DNA of 64,000 nucleotides. It comes from Streptomyces sp. NBC_01214. GTDB lineage: Bacteria; Actinomycetota; Actinomycetes; Streptomycetales; Streptomycetaceae. The position numbers and the translations under genes are program-made. Location: positions 3,009,001-3,073,000 of the forward strand of contig NZ_JAPEOS010000001.1 of assembly GCF_026340975.1 (NCBI RefSeq), given 5' to 3'. Position 1 is the stretch's first letter, and each line of letters begins with the position of its first letter. The notes under the pieces were generated by a model. That model did not search any database. It had not been told where the DNA came from and saw nothing but the letters and a program-made list of their open reading frames with translations. Positions 17,523 to 26,157 of this stretch are shown piece by piece.

Positions 17523-18695
17523 ATGACTGACCGCGCCCCGCAGCCGGTGGACCGACAGCTGCCCACCGAGGAGTCCCGGGACCTCCTCGCACTCGTACGC
17601 GAGATCGCGCAGCGGGAGATCCGTCCCAAGGCAGCCGAGGAGGAGGACTCCGGCCGGTTCCCCCGGGAGGTCTTCACCCTGCTCTCCGAGGCAGGCCTGC
17701 TCGGCCTTCCCTACCCCGGGGAATTCGGCGGCGGCGAGCAGCCGTACGAGGTCTACCTCCAGGTCCTGGAGGAGCTGGCTGCGGCCCGCCTGACCGTCGG
17801 CCTCGGCGTCAGCGTGCACTCCCTGGCCTGCCACGGCCTCGGCGGCTACGGCACCAAGGAGCAGCAGAGCGCCCACCTGCCCGCGATGCTCGGCGGCGGC
17901 CTGCTGGGCGCCTACTGCCTCTCCGAGCCGGCCGCCGGCTCCGACGCCGCCTCGCTCACCACCAAGGCGGTGCGGGACGGCGACGACTGGATCATCACCG
18001 GCACCAAGGCCTGGATCACCCACGGCGGGGTCGCCGACTTCTACACCGTCCTCGCGCGCACCGGCGCCGAGGGGCCCAAGGGCATCACGGCCTTCCTGGT
18101 CCCCGGGGACGCGGAGGGCCTGACCGCGGCCGTGCCCGAGAAGAAGATGGGCATGAAGGGCTCGCCCACCGCCCAGCTGCACTTCGACGGCGTACGGGTC
18201 GCCGACGCCCGCCGCATCGGCGAGGAGGGGCAGGGCTTCAGCATCGCCCTGGCCGCTCTGGACGCCGGGCGCCTGGGCATCGCCGCCTGCGCCATCGGCG
18301 TCGCCCAGGCCGCGCTGGACGAGGCCCTGACGTACGCGCTGGACCGCAAGCAGTTCGGGCACCCGATCGCGGACTTCCAGGGGCTGCGCTTCATGCTGGC
18401 CGACATGGCCACCAAGATCGAGGCGGGCCGGGCGCTCTACCTCGCGGCGGCGCGGCTGCGCGACGCGGGCAAGCCGTTCTCCCGCCAGGCGGCCATGGCC
18501 AAGCTGTTCTGCACGGACGCGGCGATGGCCGTCACCACGGACGCGGTGCAGGTCCTCGGCGGGTACGGCTACACGGCGGACTTCCCCGTCGAGCGGCTGA
18601 TGCGGGAGGCGAAGGTGCTCCAGATCGTCGAGGGCACCAACCAGATCCAGCGCATGGTCATCGCCCGCCACCTGGCGGGCCCGGAGACGCGCTGA
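17523..18695 (+). CDS. Acyl-CoA dehydrogenase
   Basis: This 390-residue flavoprotein has the three-part acyl-CoA dehydrogenase fold. An N-terminal helical domain is followed by the FAD-binding loops AYCLSEPAAGSDAASL and WITHGGVADFYTV. The C-terminal helical domain carries the family signature DAVQVLGGYGYTADFPVERLMREAKV. The catalytic base is probably the Glu in QIVEGTNQIQRM, the position used by short and branched-chain enzymes. It oxidises acyl-CoA to enoyl-CoA and passes electrons to ETF. Chain-length preference cannot be read here. ATG 17523 is preceded by AGGGAGGAGAG. Confidence 0.93.
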   Translation: MTDRAPQPVDRQLPTEESRDLLALVREIAQREIRPKAAEEEDSGRFPREVFTLLSEAGLLGLPYPGEFGGGEQPYEVYLQVLEELAAARLTVGLGVSVHSLACHGLGGYGTKEQQSAHLPAMLGGGLLGAYCLSEPAAGSDAASLTTKAVRDGDDWIITGTKAWITHGGVADFYTVLARTGAEGPKGITAFLVPGDAEGLTAAVPEKKMGMKGSPTAQLHFDGVRVADARRIGEEGQGFSIALAALDAGRLGIAACAIGVAQAALDEALTYALDRKQFGHPIADFQGLRFMLADMATKIEAGRALYLAAARLRDAGKPFSRQAAMAKLFCTDAAMAVTTDAVQVLGGYGYTADFPVERLMREAKVLQIVEGTNQIQRMVIARHLAGPETR

Positions 18696-18701
18696 CCGCG
18701 G

Positions 18702-18938
18702 TCAGTACAGCCCGCTGCTGGTGGTGGGCCAGACCGGGGAGGACGCGAGCCGCGACCACTCCGGGTCGCGCCGGCCGGGCAGCGTCCGGCCGGCATCCGC
18801 CCACCGTGCCAGCAGATCGCGGTAGATCGGCGTATCCGGCACCTGCTGCGCCTGCTCACGCGGACGCTGAACCGATTCTTCGAAACCCGGCGCCACCAGT
18901 CGACGCCTTCGGCCCGTTGAAGACTGAAGCATGGTCAT
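18702..18938 (-). CDS. Small Streptomyces hypothetical protein
   Basis: This 78-residue protein begins with a basic stretch (TGRRRRLVAPGF) and ends VPDTPIYRDLLARWADAGRTLPGRRDPEW plus a short tail ending TTSSGLY; the middle looks helical and well ordered. It is convergent with the acyl-CoA dehydrogenase, whose stop is only six bases away. Two start codons are possible: ATG 18938 and ATG 18932; the second has a better-spaced GCGAGG. No function is recognised. Confidence 0.6.
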   Translation of the reverse strand: MTMLQSSTGRRRRLVAPGFEESVQRPREQAQQVPDTPIYRDLLARWADAGRTLPGRRDPEWSRLASSPVWPTTSSGLY

Positions 18939-19010
18939 ACCTCGCCAACGCGGAACCGAAGGGCCGGGTAATCGCCCCCGAGGTGCGCCCATCCGTTCGA
19001 GGTGTCGCCG

Positions 19011-19070
19011 GGGGCGGGGCGTGGTGGGGCGGCGCGGGGCGTGGTGGGGCGTGGTGGGGCGGGGTAGGGC
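19011..19070. repeat. G-rich 10-bp tandem repeat, six units
   Basis: Six 10-base units related to GTGGTGGGGC run from 19011 to 19070; three are identical. Each unit carries a run of three or four G, so the plus strand could form G-quadruplexes. The repeat lies between the small hypothetical gene and the HIT pseudogene. Confidence 0.75.
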
Positions 19071-19116
19071 GGTCGGACGGAGCATTCGACGCCCGGCCAC
19101 CGATCGTCACCGACCA

Positions 19117-19149
19117 GCGGGCCCGCCGACCGGAGGTCGGCGGGCCCGC
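19117..19149 (-). terminator. Perfect 15-bp terminator hairpin of the HIT pseudogene
   Basis: GCGGGCCCGCCGACC (19117-19131) pairs perfectly with 19135-19149 around GGA. It starts five bases past the pseudogene stop (19154) in the minus direction. Confidence 0.75.
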
Positions 19150-19153
19150 ACCG

Positions 19154-19560
19154 TCAACGCACGCCTGACAGCTGGTCCAGCTCCGCGCCGATCGCTCCCC
19201 GCAGCTCGTCGTGCTGCGGACCGAGTGCGAACGTGCCGTCGCTCCAATTCGCGCGCGGATACAGCTAGACGGGCATGCCCACGAGATCGGCCGGCTCCCA
19301 CTCGAAACGCGGCCACACGTGCGTGTGCAAGAAGCCGTCGGTGTTGCCGAGGATCTCCAGGTTCACCCGGCGGAAAGCCGGGTCCAGACGCCTGCACGCC
19401 CGTTCGACCGCTTCCCCCACTCGATCCATGTCGGACAAGAAGGCCAACCGCCTCGCCCTCGGCAGGTCCGACAGCCGTTGCACGGCTGGGTCATCCGTCA
19501 GGAGCACCGAGTATCCGGCAGGAACTGGACGTCCCGGATCACCGCGAAACCCCCATGCGC
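19154..19560 (-). pseudogene. HIT-family hydrolase, inactivated by frameshift and amber codon
   Basis: Read on the minus strand, GGFAVIRDVQFLP (about 19517-19555) continues after one missing base near 19515 as GYSVLLTDDPAVQRLSDL. It then reads RVNLEILGNTDGFLHTHVWPRF, the HIT active-site region (HxHxxP). A TAG at 19265-19267 replaces the Trp expected in GMPVWLYPR. The frame resumes as LYPRANWSDGTFALGPQHDELRGAIGAELDQL and stops at 19154. The two lesions indicate a recently dead gene. HIT proteins hydrolyse or transfer nucleotides, so the ancestor was probably a dinucleotide hydrolase. The original start is not identifiable. Confidence 0.8.
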
Positions 19561-19726
19561 GTCACTGACCACCGCCCGAGCAGCTCCCGCCCCCTGAAGC
19601 CCCCGCTCAACGCTCCGACCCCGCCCGCCCGGCTCCGGTCATCCCCACCTCGCCCCGCCGGGAGGCCCCGGCATAGCGCGCCGGTCTGTCAGAGCGTGCC
19701 AGAAGGGTGGTCCCCGGGGCGGTTTC

Positions 19727-19739
19727 TGACGTACCGTCA
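19727..19739. promoter_or_regulatory. Palindromic operator TGACG-TAC-CGTCA
   Basis: A perfect inverted repeat of five bases with a three-base spacer lies 91 bases upstream of the ATG at 19831. The same half-sites occur upstream of the DUF35/thiolase operon (54773-54787). This is typical of a TetR-family operator, but the protein is not identified. Confidence 0.5.
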
Positions 19740-19830
19740 TATCCGCTCGAGCCGTCCCGCACCTTCCCTTCCCCTCCCGTTCCCCTGAGCCCCCCCGCCC
19801 GTTCGAAGCCGTCCGTCCAGGAGGTTCGTC

Positions 19831-20964
19831 ATGCCCGCCGATCGGCCCGTCGCGCTCGATGAATACCCCATCCACCAGGCGCCCTTGTCGATGAAGCACG
19901 TCGTCAGCGGCGACCGAAACGCCTACGACCGGTGCATCTTCCACGTCTTCGACCACGCCGGCCGCGCCGTCCTGATCCTCGGCCTCGGCGTCTATCCCAA
20001 CGCCGGGGTCATCGACGCCTACGCCACCCTCCGCATCGGCGACGAGCTGCTCGCCGTCCGGGCCTCCGACGCCCTCAGCGACGACCGGATGAACCTCGCG
20101 GTGGGGCCCCTGTCCATCACCGTCGACGTACCGCTCCGGCAGCTCACGCTGCGCTGCGCCGCCGATCCGGCGGACCCGCACGGGCTCTCGTACGACATCA
20201 CCTGGACCGCCGAGTTCCCCGCCGTCTGGGAGCCGCACCACGTCCAGCGGCGTGGCGACCGGCTCATGCTGGAGGGCCGTCGCTTCGTACAGGCCGGCCA
20301 GGTCGCCGGAACCATCCGGGCCAAGGGCGAGGAGTTCACCCTCACGCGGGGGGAGTGGACCGGTACCCGCGACCGGAGTTGGGGCGTGCGGCCGATTCCC
20401 GGCGAGGAAGGGGGCCGCGCGGCCGACGAGTACCGCCCCGAGGGCTTCCACTGGCTGTGGATCCCGGTCCGCTTCGAGGACCGCTTCGTCATGGTCATCG
20501 CCCAGGAGGACGCCGACGGCCACCGCACCCTGAGCGAGGCCGTGCAGGTGTTCCCCGAGGGCAGCGGACGTCACGACGTCCAACTCGGCTGGCCGCACAC
20601 CGAGATCCGCTACCGGCCCGGCAGCCGGCACCCCGAGCGGGCCGTCGTGCACCTCACCGACCCCTCCCGCAAGCCCCTCGAACTGGGCGTGGAGATCCTC
20701 AACTCGTCCCCGCTCGCCGTCGGCGCGGGCTACCCTCCCGCCGCTGACTGGCAGCACGGCACCTGGCAGGGCCGCGGCTGGAGCGACCGCCGCGTCTACG
20801 ACCTCTCCGACCCCGCGGCCCACCCGATGGCCGCCTTCGGAGTGACCGACCACTCGGCCCGCTTCACCCTCGACGGGCAGGTCGGCCACGGCATCTTCGA
20901 ACACGGCAGCTTCGGGCGCCACGACCCGAGCGGTTTCGCCGACTACTCCTCCGTCGCCCAGTAG
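19831..20964 (+). CDS. DUF7064/7065-like protein with AttH/CrtC-type lipocalin features
   Basis: This 377-residue soluble protein is rich in beta strands and Trp/His/Arg motifs (WTAEFPAVWEPHHVQR, TGTRDRSWGVRP, GFHWLWIPVRF). The DRSWG and FHWLW pattern recalls hydroxyneurosporene synthase/AttH-like double-lipocalin proteins, now split into DUF7064 and DUF7065 in actinobacteria. These usually sit beside a phosphotransferase of the ACAD10/11 type, as here (14 bases downstream). A lipid or steroid-related role is an inference from that pairing. ATG 19831 has AGGAGG at the right spacing. Confidence 0.6.
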   Translation: MPADRPVALDEYPIHQAPLSMKHVVSGDRNAYDRCIFHVFDHAGRAVLILGLGVYPNAGVIDAYATLRIGDELLAVRASDALSDDRMNLAVGPLSITVDVPLRQLTLRCAADPADPHGLSYDITWTAEFPAVWEPHHVQRRGDRLMLEGRRFVQAGQVAGTIRAKGEEFTLTRGEWTGTRDRSWGVRPIPGEEGGRAADEYRPEGFHWLWIPVRFEDRFVMVIAQEDADGHRTLSEAVQVFPEGSGRHDVQLGWPHTEIRYRPGSRHPERAVVHLTDPSRKPLELGVEILNSSPLAVGAGYPPAADWQHGTWQGRGWSDRRVYDLSDPAAHPMAAFGVTDHSARFTLDGQVGHGIFEHGSFGRHDPSGFADYSSVAQ

Positions 20965-20978
20965 AAAGGGGATCGACC

Positions 20979-22070
20979 ATGGCCACCGCACCACGACCGC
21001 GCACCTCCACCCGGGAGCCCGAGGAGCTCGGCCGCCGCCTCGCCGCCTGGTTGGACACCAGGCTCCCCGGCGCGCGGGTCACGGGCGTCCGCGTCCCCGG
21101 ATCCAACGGGATGTCCAGCGAGACCCTGCTCTTCGACCTGGAGCACCCCGACACCCCGCTGCGCGCCTGCGCGCTGCGGCTCGCCGCCGACCCGGCCGCC
21201 TACACCGTCTTCCCGACGTACGACATGCCGCGCCAACACCGCGTGATGAGCCTGGTCGCCCAGCACACGGACGTGCCCGTCCCGCGCGTGCAGTGGCTGG
21301 AGGAGGACCCGGGGCCGCTGGGGGCGCCGTTCTTCGTGATGGCCCGTGCGGAGGGCCGGGTCCCGCCCGACGTCATGCCCTACACCTACGAGGGCAACTG
21401 GCTGCACGCCGCCACCGACGCCGAGCGCGCCGCCCTCCAGGAGGCGAGCATCTCGCTGCTGGCCCGGCTGCACGACCAGTTCCCGTCCAAGGAGGCCGAG
21501 TTCCTCCTCCCCGACGGTGAGGGCACGCCGCTGCGCCGGCACGTGGACGCCCAACGCGCCTACTACTCATGGGTGGTGGGCGGGCTCGCGCCGTCCCCGC
21601 TCATCGAGTGGGCGTTCGCCCGACTGGAAGAGCTGTGGCCGCAGGACGAGGGCCCGGCCGTCCTCAACTGGGGCGACGCCCGCATCGGCAACGTCATCTA
21701 CGACGGCTTCACGCCGGTGGCCGTACTGGACTGGGAGATGGCGGCGTACGCCCCGCGCGAGGTGGACCTCGGCTGGACCGTCTACCTGCACCGGTTCTTC
21801 CAGGACCTCACGGTCGGCTTCGGCCAGCCCGGCCTGCCGGACTTCCTGCGCCGCGAGGACCTGGAGCGCCGGTACACCGAGCTCACCGGCCACACCCCGC
21901 GGGACATGGAGTTCCACACCCTCTACGCGGCCCTGCGGCACGGGATCGTGATGCTCCGCATCGCCTACCGGCAGGCCCACTTCGGGGAGGTCGAGGTCCC
22001 GGCGGACCCGGACGGCCTGATCCTGCACCACGCCAGCCTGGCCGCCATGGTGCAGGGAACGTACTGGTAG
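20979..22070 (+). CDS. Phosphotransferase family protein (APH fold)
   Basis: This 363-residue aminoglycoside-phosphotransferase-fold protein belongs to the group related to the N-terminal kinase of human ACAD10/11. The catalytic loop is LNWGDARIGNVIYD around residues 228-241, followed by the metal-binding Asp in VAVLDWEMAAYAPREVDLGW. The catalytic-loop His of APH enzymes is replaced by Asn-Trp (NWGD), as in this subgroup. Such kinases phosphorylate hydroxyacyl-CoA-like compounds and feed them to acyl-CoA dehydrogenases; that substrate is inferred. It forms an operon with the upstream gene; AAAGGGGA precedes the ATG. Confidence 0.85.
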   Translation: MATAPRPRTSTREPEELGRRLAAWLDTRLPGARVTGVRVPGSNGMSSETLLFDLEHPDTPLRACALRLAADPAAYTVFPTYDMPRQHRVMSLVAQHTDVPVPRVQWLEEDPGPLGAPFFVMARAEGRVPPDVMPYTYEGNWLHAATDAERAALQEASISLLARLHDQFPSKEAEFLLPDGEGTPLRRHVDAQRAYYSWVVGGLAPSPLIEWAFARLEELWPQDEGPAVLNWGDARIGNVIYDGFTPVAVLDWEMAAYAPREVDLGWTVYLHRFFQDLTVGFGQPGLPDFLRREDLERRYTELTGHTPRDMEFHTLYAALRHGIVMLRIAYRQAHFGEVEVPADPDGLILHHASLAAMVQGTYW

Positions 22071-22102
22071 GGGAGCGGAGGGCTAGATGAGCGGAGCGGC
22101 CG

Positions 22103-22582
22103 TCAGGCCGCCTGCGCGTGCTGCTGCCGCGTCTGCGCCTGCGGCCGCGGCAGCACGGGGCTCACCACGCGGATCGGGCGCGAGCCCGGACCGCCGACGT
22201 GCGAGAAGGGCTGGGTCCGCCAGTCCAGACCCTGGGGCAGGGCCGACAGGACGACGGGTTCGACCTCCTGCGCCTCCACCGGCTGGACCATGCCGACGGT
22301 GGGCAGGGCGTCGCTCGCGGGCCGGCCGGTGCCCGCGCACACGGTGAGGCCGAAGGGGTTCCAGGGGGTCAGGCAGAGGGCGTGCTGCGGCAGGTACTCC
22401 TCGTCCGCGACGAGGGCGATCGACTGGCCGCAGTCGGGGCAGATCGCGTGGTGGATCTCGAAGCCCTCGACCTCGTCGAGGTAATCGCCGTCCCCGCCGT
22501 CGTCCGGGTAGGTACCGTCCCCGGAATCGAGCGGTTCCAGGGGCTCCGGTTCGGTGCGACCGGCGCGCTTGGTGTTCAGCAT
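22103..22582 (-). CDS. Zinc-ribbon-like Streptomyces hypothetical protein
   Basis: This 159-residue protein has an acidic Asp/Gly-rich N-terminal arm (SGDGTYPDDGGDGDYLDEVEG). A small Cys-rich core follows (HHAICPDCGQSIAL, then ALCLTPWNPFGLTVCAGTG) that could bind zinc through CPDC plus the later cysteines. The Pro/Gln-rich tail looks disordered. No function is recognised. ATG 22582 is chosen over 22672 because GGGGGAG lies just upstream and the longer N terminus is unlike the rest. It is divergent from the Lrp regulator. Confidence 0.7.
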   Translation of the reverse strand: MLNTKRAGRTEPEPLEPLDSGDGTYPDDGGDGDYLDEVEGFEIHHAICPDCGQSIALVADEEYLPQHALCLTPWNPFGLTVCAGTGRPASDALPTVGMVQPVEAQEVEPVVLSALPQGLDWRTQPFSHVGGPGSRPIRVVSPVLPRPQAQTRQQHAQAA

Positions 22583-22790
22583 GGATGTACTCCCCCTTGG
22601 GTGGGCCGGGCGGGCAGGTTCTTCGGCCTCGGCCACAGCAACCAATTCCCGTCGAGCGTCACGAGTAACCACAACAGACAGGCCTCCACCTGCATACCCC
22701 TGTGGCCTTGGTCACATGCCTGCCGCAGATGCCTCCAGTGGGCGGACAGCGCTGGGCCTGGAGCGCCCTTGGGCCGTAAGTTGAGCGGCT

Positions 22791-23240
22791 ATGAGCGCAA
22801 TGGAGGAGCTGGACCGCCAGATCGTTGATCTGCTCGTGCGGGACGGGCGGATGAGCTACACGGATCTGGGCAAGGCCACGGGACTGTCCACGTCGGCAGT
22901 CCATCAGCGAGTACGACGTCTGGAGCAGCGCGGGGTCATCCGAGGCTATGCGGCCGTGGTCGATCCGGAGGCCGTCGGCCTGCCGCTGACCGCGTTCATC
23001 TCGGTCAAGCCCTTCGATCCGAGCGCCCCGGACGACATCGCCGACCGGCTGGCCGGCGTCCCCGAGATCGAGGCCTGCCACAGCGTCGCGGGCGACGAGA
23101 ACTACATCCTGAAGGTGCGCGTCGCGACGCCGCTGGAGCTGGAAGACCTGCTGGGCCGGCTGCGCGCCCTCGCCCACGTCTCGACGCGCACGACGGTCGT
23201 GCTGTCCACCCCGTACGAGGCGCGCCCGCCCCGCGTCTGA
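22791..23240 (+). CDS. Lrp/AsnC-family transcriptional regulator
   Basis: This 149-residue protein has an N-terminal helix-turn-helix (LDRQIVDLLVRDGRMSYTDL, then GLSTSAVHQRVRRLE) and a C-terminal RAM/ligand-binding domain from about residue 70 (FISVKPFDPSAPDDIADRL, VAGDENYILKVRV). Lrp proteins sense amino acids or related metabolites and form octamers. A TAAGTT box ending eight bases before the ATG suggests a leaderless or nearly leaderless mRNA. The neighbouring amidohydrolase (62 bases downstream) could be a target. Either ATG 22791 or ATG 22800 could be used. Confidence 0.9.
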   Translation: MSAMEELDRQIVDLLVRDGRMSYTDLGKATGLSTSAVHQRVRRLEQRGVIRGYAAVVDPEAVGLPLTAFISVKPFDPSAPDDIADRLAGVPEIEACHSVAGDENYILKVRVATPLELEDLLGRLRALAHVSTRTTVVLSTPYEARPPRV

Positions 23241-23302
23241 CCCGCGCCCGAGCGGGGACCCGGTGGTCGGGCCGGGGTGGGCGACGCGGGACACTGGTCG
23301 GC

Positions 23303-24931
23303 ATGACTGACCGCACCGCCCACTCCGCCGACGCCGCCGGAGCACCGACCAGGACCGTTCTCCTCCGCGGGGGCGAGGTGCACAGCCCCGCCGATCCCTT
23401 CGCCACCGCGATGGTCGTCGAGCGCGGTCGCATCGCCTGGGTCGGCTCCGAGGGTGCCGCCGACGCCTTCGCGCAGGGCGTGGACGAGGTCGTCGACCTC
23501 GGCGGCGCGCTCGTGACGCCGGCGTTCACCGACGCCCACGTCCACACCACCTCCGCGGGTCTGGCCCTCACCGGGCTGGACCTCACCGGGGCGCGCACGC
23601 TGTCGGCCGCGCTGGACCTCGTACGCTCCCATGCCGCGAGCCGTCCGGCCGACCGGGTGCTCCTCGGGCACGGCTGGGACGCCGCACGTTGGCCCGAGCG
23701 CCGGGCCCCGCACCGCGCCGAGCTCGACGAGGCCACCGGCGGCCGCCCGCTCTACCTCAGCCGCGTGGACGTGCACTCGGCCGTAGTCACCACCGCTCTG
23801 CTCGCCCTCGTCCCGGGGGTACGGCCCGACGGTGACCGGCCGCTGACCGGTGACGACCACCACGCCGTACGGCGGGCCGCGCTGGCCGCCGTCACCCCCG
23901 CCCAGCGCGCCGAGGCGCAGCGGGCCGCCCTCGACCGGGCCGCCTCCCTCGGGATCGGCTCCGTCCACGAGTGCGGCGGACCCGAGATCTCCTCCGCCGA
24001 GGACTTCACGGGTCTGCTGGACCTCGCTGCCGAGCGGCCGGGGCCGCGCGTGTTCGGGTACTGGGCCGACCGGGACCTCGAGCTGGCCAAGGAGCTCGGG
24101 GCGGTCGGAGCCGCCGGGGACCTGTTCGTCGACGGCGCCCTCGGCTCGCACACGGCCTGCCTGCACGCCCCGTACGCGGACGCCGCGCACACCGGCACCG
24201 AGTACCTCGACGTGCGCGCCGTCACCGAGCACGTGGCCGCCTGTACCGAGGAGGGTCTCCAGGCCGGGTTCCACGCCATCGGGGACGCTGCGATCACCGC
24301 CGTCGTCGAGGGCGTCCGGGCGGCCGCCGAGAAGGTCGGCCTGGCCCGGGTCCGCGCGGCCCGCCACCGGGTGGAGCACGCGGAGATGATGACCCCCGCC
24401 ACCATCGCCGCGTTCGCGGAGCTGGGGCTGACCGCCTCCGTGCAGCCTGCGTTCGACGCGGCCTGGGGCGGCGAGGACGGGATGTACGCGGACCGGCTCG
24501 GCGTCGGGCGGGCCCGCACCCTCAACCCGTACGCGGCCATGCTCAAGGCCGGTGTCCCGCTGGCCTTCGGCTCGGACGCGCCCGTCACCCCGCTCGACCC
24601 GTGGGGCACCATCCGTGCGGCCGCCTTCCACCGGACCCCCGAGCACCGGATCTCCGTACGGGCCGCCTTCACCGCCCACACGCGGGGCGGCTGGCGGGCG
24701 CTGGGCCGCGACGACGCGGGCGTCCTCGTCCCCGGTGCACCCGCCGACTACGCGGTCTGGCAGACGGGTGACCTGGTCGTCCAGGCCCCCGACGACCGGG
24801 TCGCCCGCTGGTCCACCGACCCCCGTTCGGGCACCCCCGGACTGCCCGACCTGAGCCCCGGATCCGCGCTGCCGGTGTGCCTCGCCACCGTCGTCGGTGG
24901 GCGGGAGGTATTCGTACGCCCACAGGGGTGA
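23303..24931 (+). CDS. YtcJ-like metal-dependent amidohydrolase
   Basis: This 542-residue protein belongs to the amidohydrolase-3 (YtcJ) group. The first metal ligands are in TDAHVHTT near residue 79. The middle carries DGALGSHTACLHAPYA and HAIGDAAI, both family signatures. The C-terminal part has AFGSDAPVTPLDPWGTI with the metal-binding Asp and returns to the beta-sandwich with PADYAVWQ. Known relatives hydrolyse imide or amide bonds of varied small molecules, so the substrate stays open. ATG 23303 gives the normal family length. Confidence 0.88.
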   Translation: MTDRTAHSADAAGAPTRTVLLRGGEVHSPADPFATAMVVERGRIAWVGSEGAADAFAQGVDEVVDLGGALVTPAFTDAHVHTTSAGLALTGLDLTGARTLSAALDLVRSHAASRPADRVLLGHGWDAARWPERRAPHRAELDEATGGRPLYLSRVDVHSAVVTTALLALVPGVRPDGDRPLTGDDHHAVRRAALAAVTPAQRAEAQRAALDRAASLGIGSVHECGGPEISSAEDFTGLLDLAAERPGPRVFGYWADRDLELAKELGAVGAAGDLFVDGALGSHTACLHAPYADAAHTGTEYLDVRAVTEHVAACTEEGLQAGFHAIGDAAITAVVEGVRAAAEKVGLARVRAARHRVEHAEMMTPATIAAFAELGLTASVQPAFDAAWGGEDGMYADRLGVGRARTLNPYAAMLKAGVPLAFGSDAPVTPLDPWGTIRAAAFHRTPEHRISVRAAFTAHTRGGWRALGRDDAGVLVPGAPADYAVWQTGDLVVQAPDDRVARWSTDPRSGTPGLPDLSPGSALPVCLATVVGGREVFVRPQG

Positions 24932-25235
24932 TCCGGTCGGCCTCGGTTCGGTACGGGCGGTCGGACCCGGATAGGTTCGGCCGGGTCCACCACTAGGAAG
25001 TCCGTGCCGGACGACTCCGTCTGCGCAGCGCGCCCGCGCCTCGGGGGCGAGGGAAGGTTTCGCCGGGCGGCGGTGGCCCCGGGTCGGGGTCCGCGGTCCA
25101 GTAGACAACGGTCACGGCGGCCCGCAGCCAGCGGGTGTCTGACCGGCCCGAAGGACCGCGGGCCCCGGCCACTGTTCTAAAGTCATTCTCTGCGACCAGA
25201 CGTACAGGACGTGCACGAGCACAAAAGGGGACTCA
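24932..25235. other. Intergenic region upstream of ppm
   Basis: 304 bases with no supported gene. A lower-GC segment at 25170-25205 (TTCTAAAGTCATTCT) is the probable promoter zone for the mannosyltransferase gene, but I cannot define both boxes with confidence. Confidence 0.35.
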
Positions 25236-26069
25236 GTGAGCGACGGCGGACAGCGGACCTACGGACCGCTCGGTACGGCCTTGGTGATCATTCCGACCTA
25301 CAACGAGGCGGAGAACATCGGGCTGATCGTCGGGCGTGTGCGCGCGGCCGTGCCCGATGCCCACATCCTCGTCGCGGACGACAACAGCCCGGACGGCACC
25401 GGCAAGCTCGCCGACGAGCTGGCGTCCGGCGACGACCATGTCCACGTGCTGCACCGCAAGGGCAAGGAGGGGCTGGGGGCCGCCTACCTGGCGGGCTTCG
25501 TCTGGGCCCTGGAGCAGGGCTACGGGGTGATCGTCGAAATGGATGCCGACGGCTCCCACCAGCCCGAGGAGCTGCCCCGCCTGCTGACGGCGCTGGCCGG
25601 CGCGGACCTGGTGCTGGGCTCCCGCTGGGTGCCGGGCGGGCGGGTGGTGAACTGGCCGAAGAGCCGGGAGTTCATCTCGCGCGGCGGTTCGACGTACTCC
25701 CGGCTGATGCTGAACCTCCCGATGCGGGACGTGACCGGCGGCTACCGGGCCTTCCGTCGGGAGACCCTGGAGGGGCTGGGGCTGGACGAGGTGGCCTCGG
25801 CGGGCTACTGCTTCCAGGTCGACCTGGCACGCAGGGCCGTGCAGAAGGGCTTCCGCGTGGTGGAGGTCCCGATCACGTTCGTCGAGCGCGAGTTCGGTGA
25901 CAGCAAGATGAGCAAGGACATCCTGGTCGAGGCGCTGTGGCGGGTCACCCAGTGGGGCATCAAGGCCCAGGCCTCCAAGCTGCTGGGCAAGGACGGCGGC
26001 AAGGACGGCGGCAAGGACGGCGGCGAGGCCGGCGGTACGCGGACCGGCGAGCCGGGAAGCGGAGCCTGA
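25236..26069 (+). CDS. ppm: Polyprenol monophosphomannose synthase
   Basis: This 277-residue GT2 glycosyltransferase transfers mannose from GDP-mannose to polyprenyl phosphate, the donor for protein O-mannosylation outside the cell. Visible motifs are IIPTYNEAENIGLIVGRV, the DDNSPDGTGKLADEL loop, VIVEMDADGSHQPEELPRL (DxD-type metal site), GSRWVPGG, and VPITFVEREFGDSKMSKDI. Unlike mycobacterial Ppm1 it has no acyltransferase domain. Homologues at the same place in Streptomyces are needed for phiC31 receptor glycosylation. The tail contains three GKDG repeats (12-bp units). GTG 25236 has AAAAGGGGA upstream. Confidence 0.92.
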   Translation: MSDGGQRTYGPLGTALVIIPTYNEAENIGLIVGRVRAAVPDAHILVADDNSPDGTGKLADELASGDDHVHVLHRKGKEGLGAAYLAGFVWALEQGYGVIVEMDADGSHQPEELPRLLTALAGADLVLGSRWVPGGRVVNWPKSREFISRGGSTYSRLMLNLPMRDVTGGYRAFRRETLEGLGLDEVASAGYCFQVDLARRAVQKGFRVVEVPITFVEREFGDSKMSKDILVEALWRVTQWGIKAQASKLLGKDGGKDGGKDGGEAGGTRTGEPGSGA

Positions 26070-26157
26070 CGGGCGAGCCGGGCCCGGGCACCCCTAGGGG
26101 ATGTCCGGTACCTCCGGCTGAGGTCGCTTTTATGCAGCTCCAGGCACACTGGATGGT

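Noticed and set aside
18939..19100. N-terminal extension of the small minus-strand protein through the G-rich repeat
   Set aside because: It would encode only repeated Pro/Thr/His residues from the tandem repeat.
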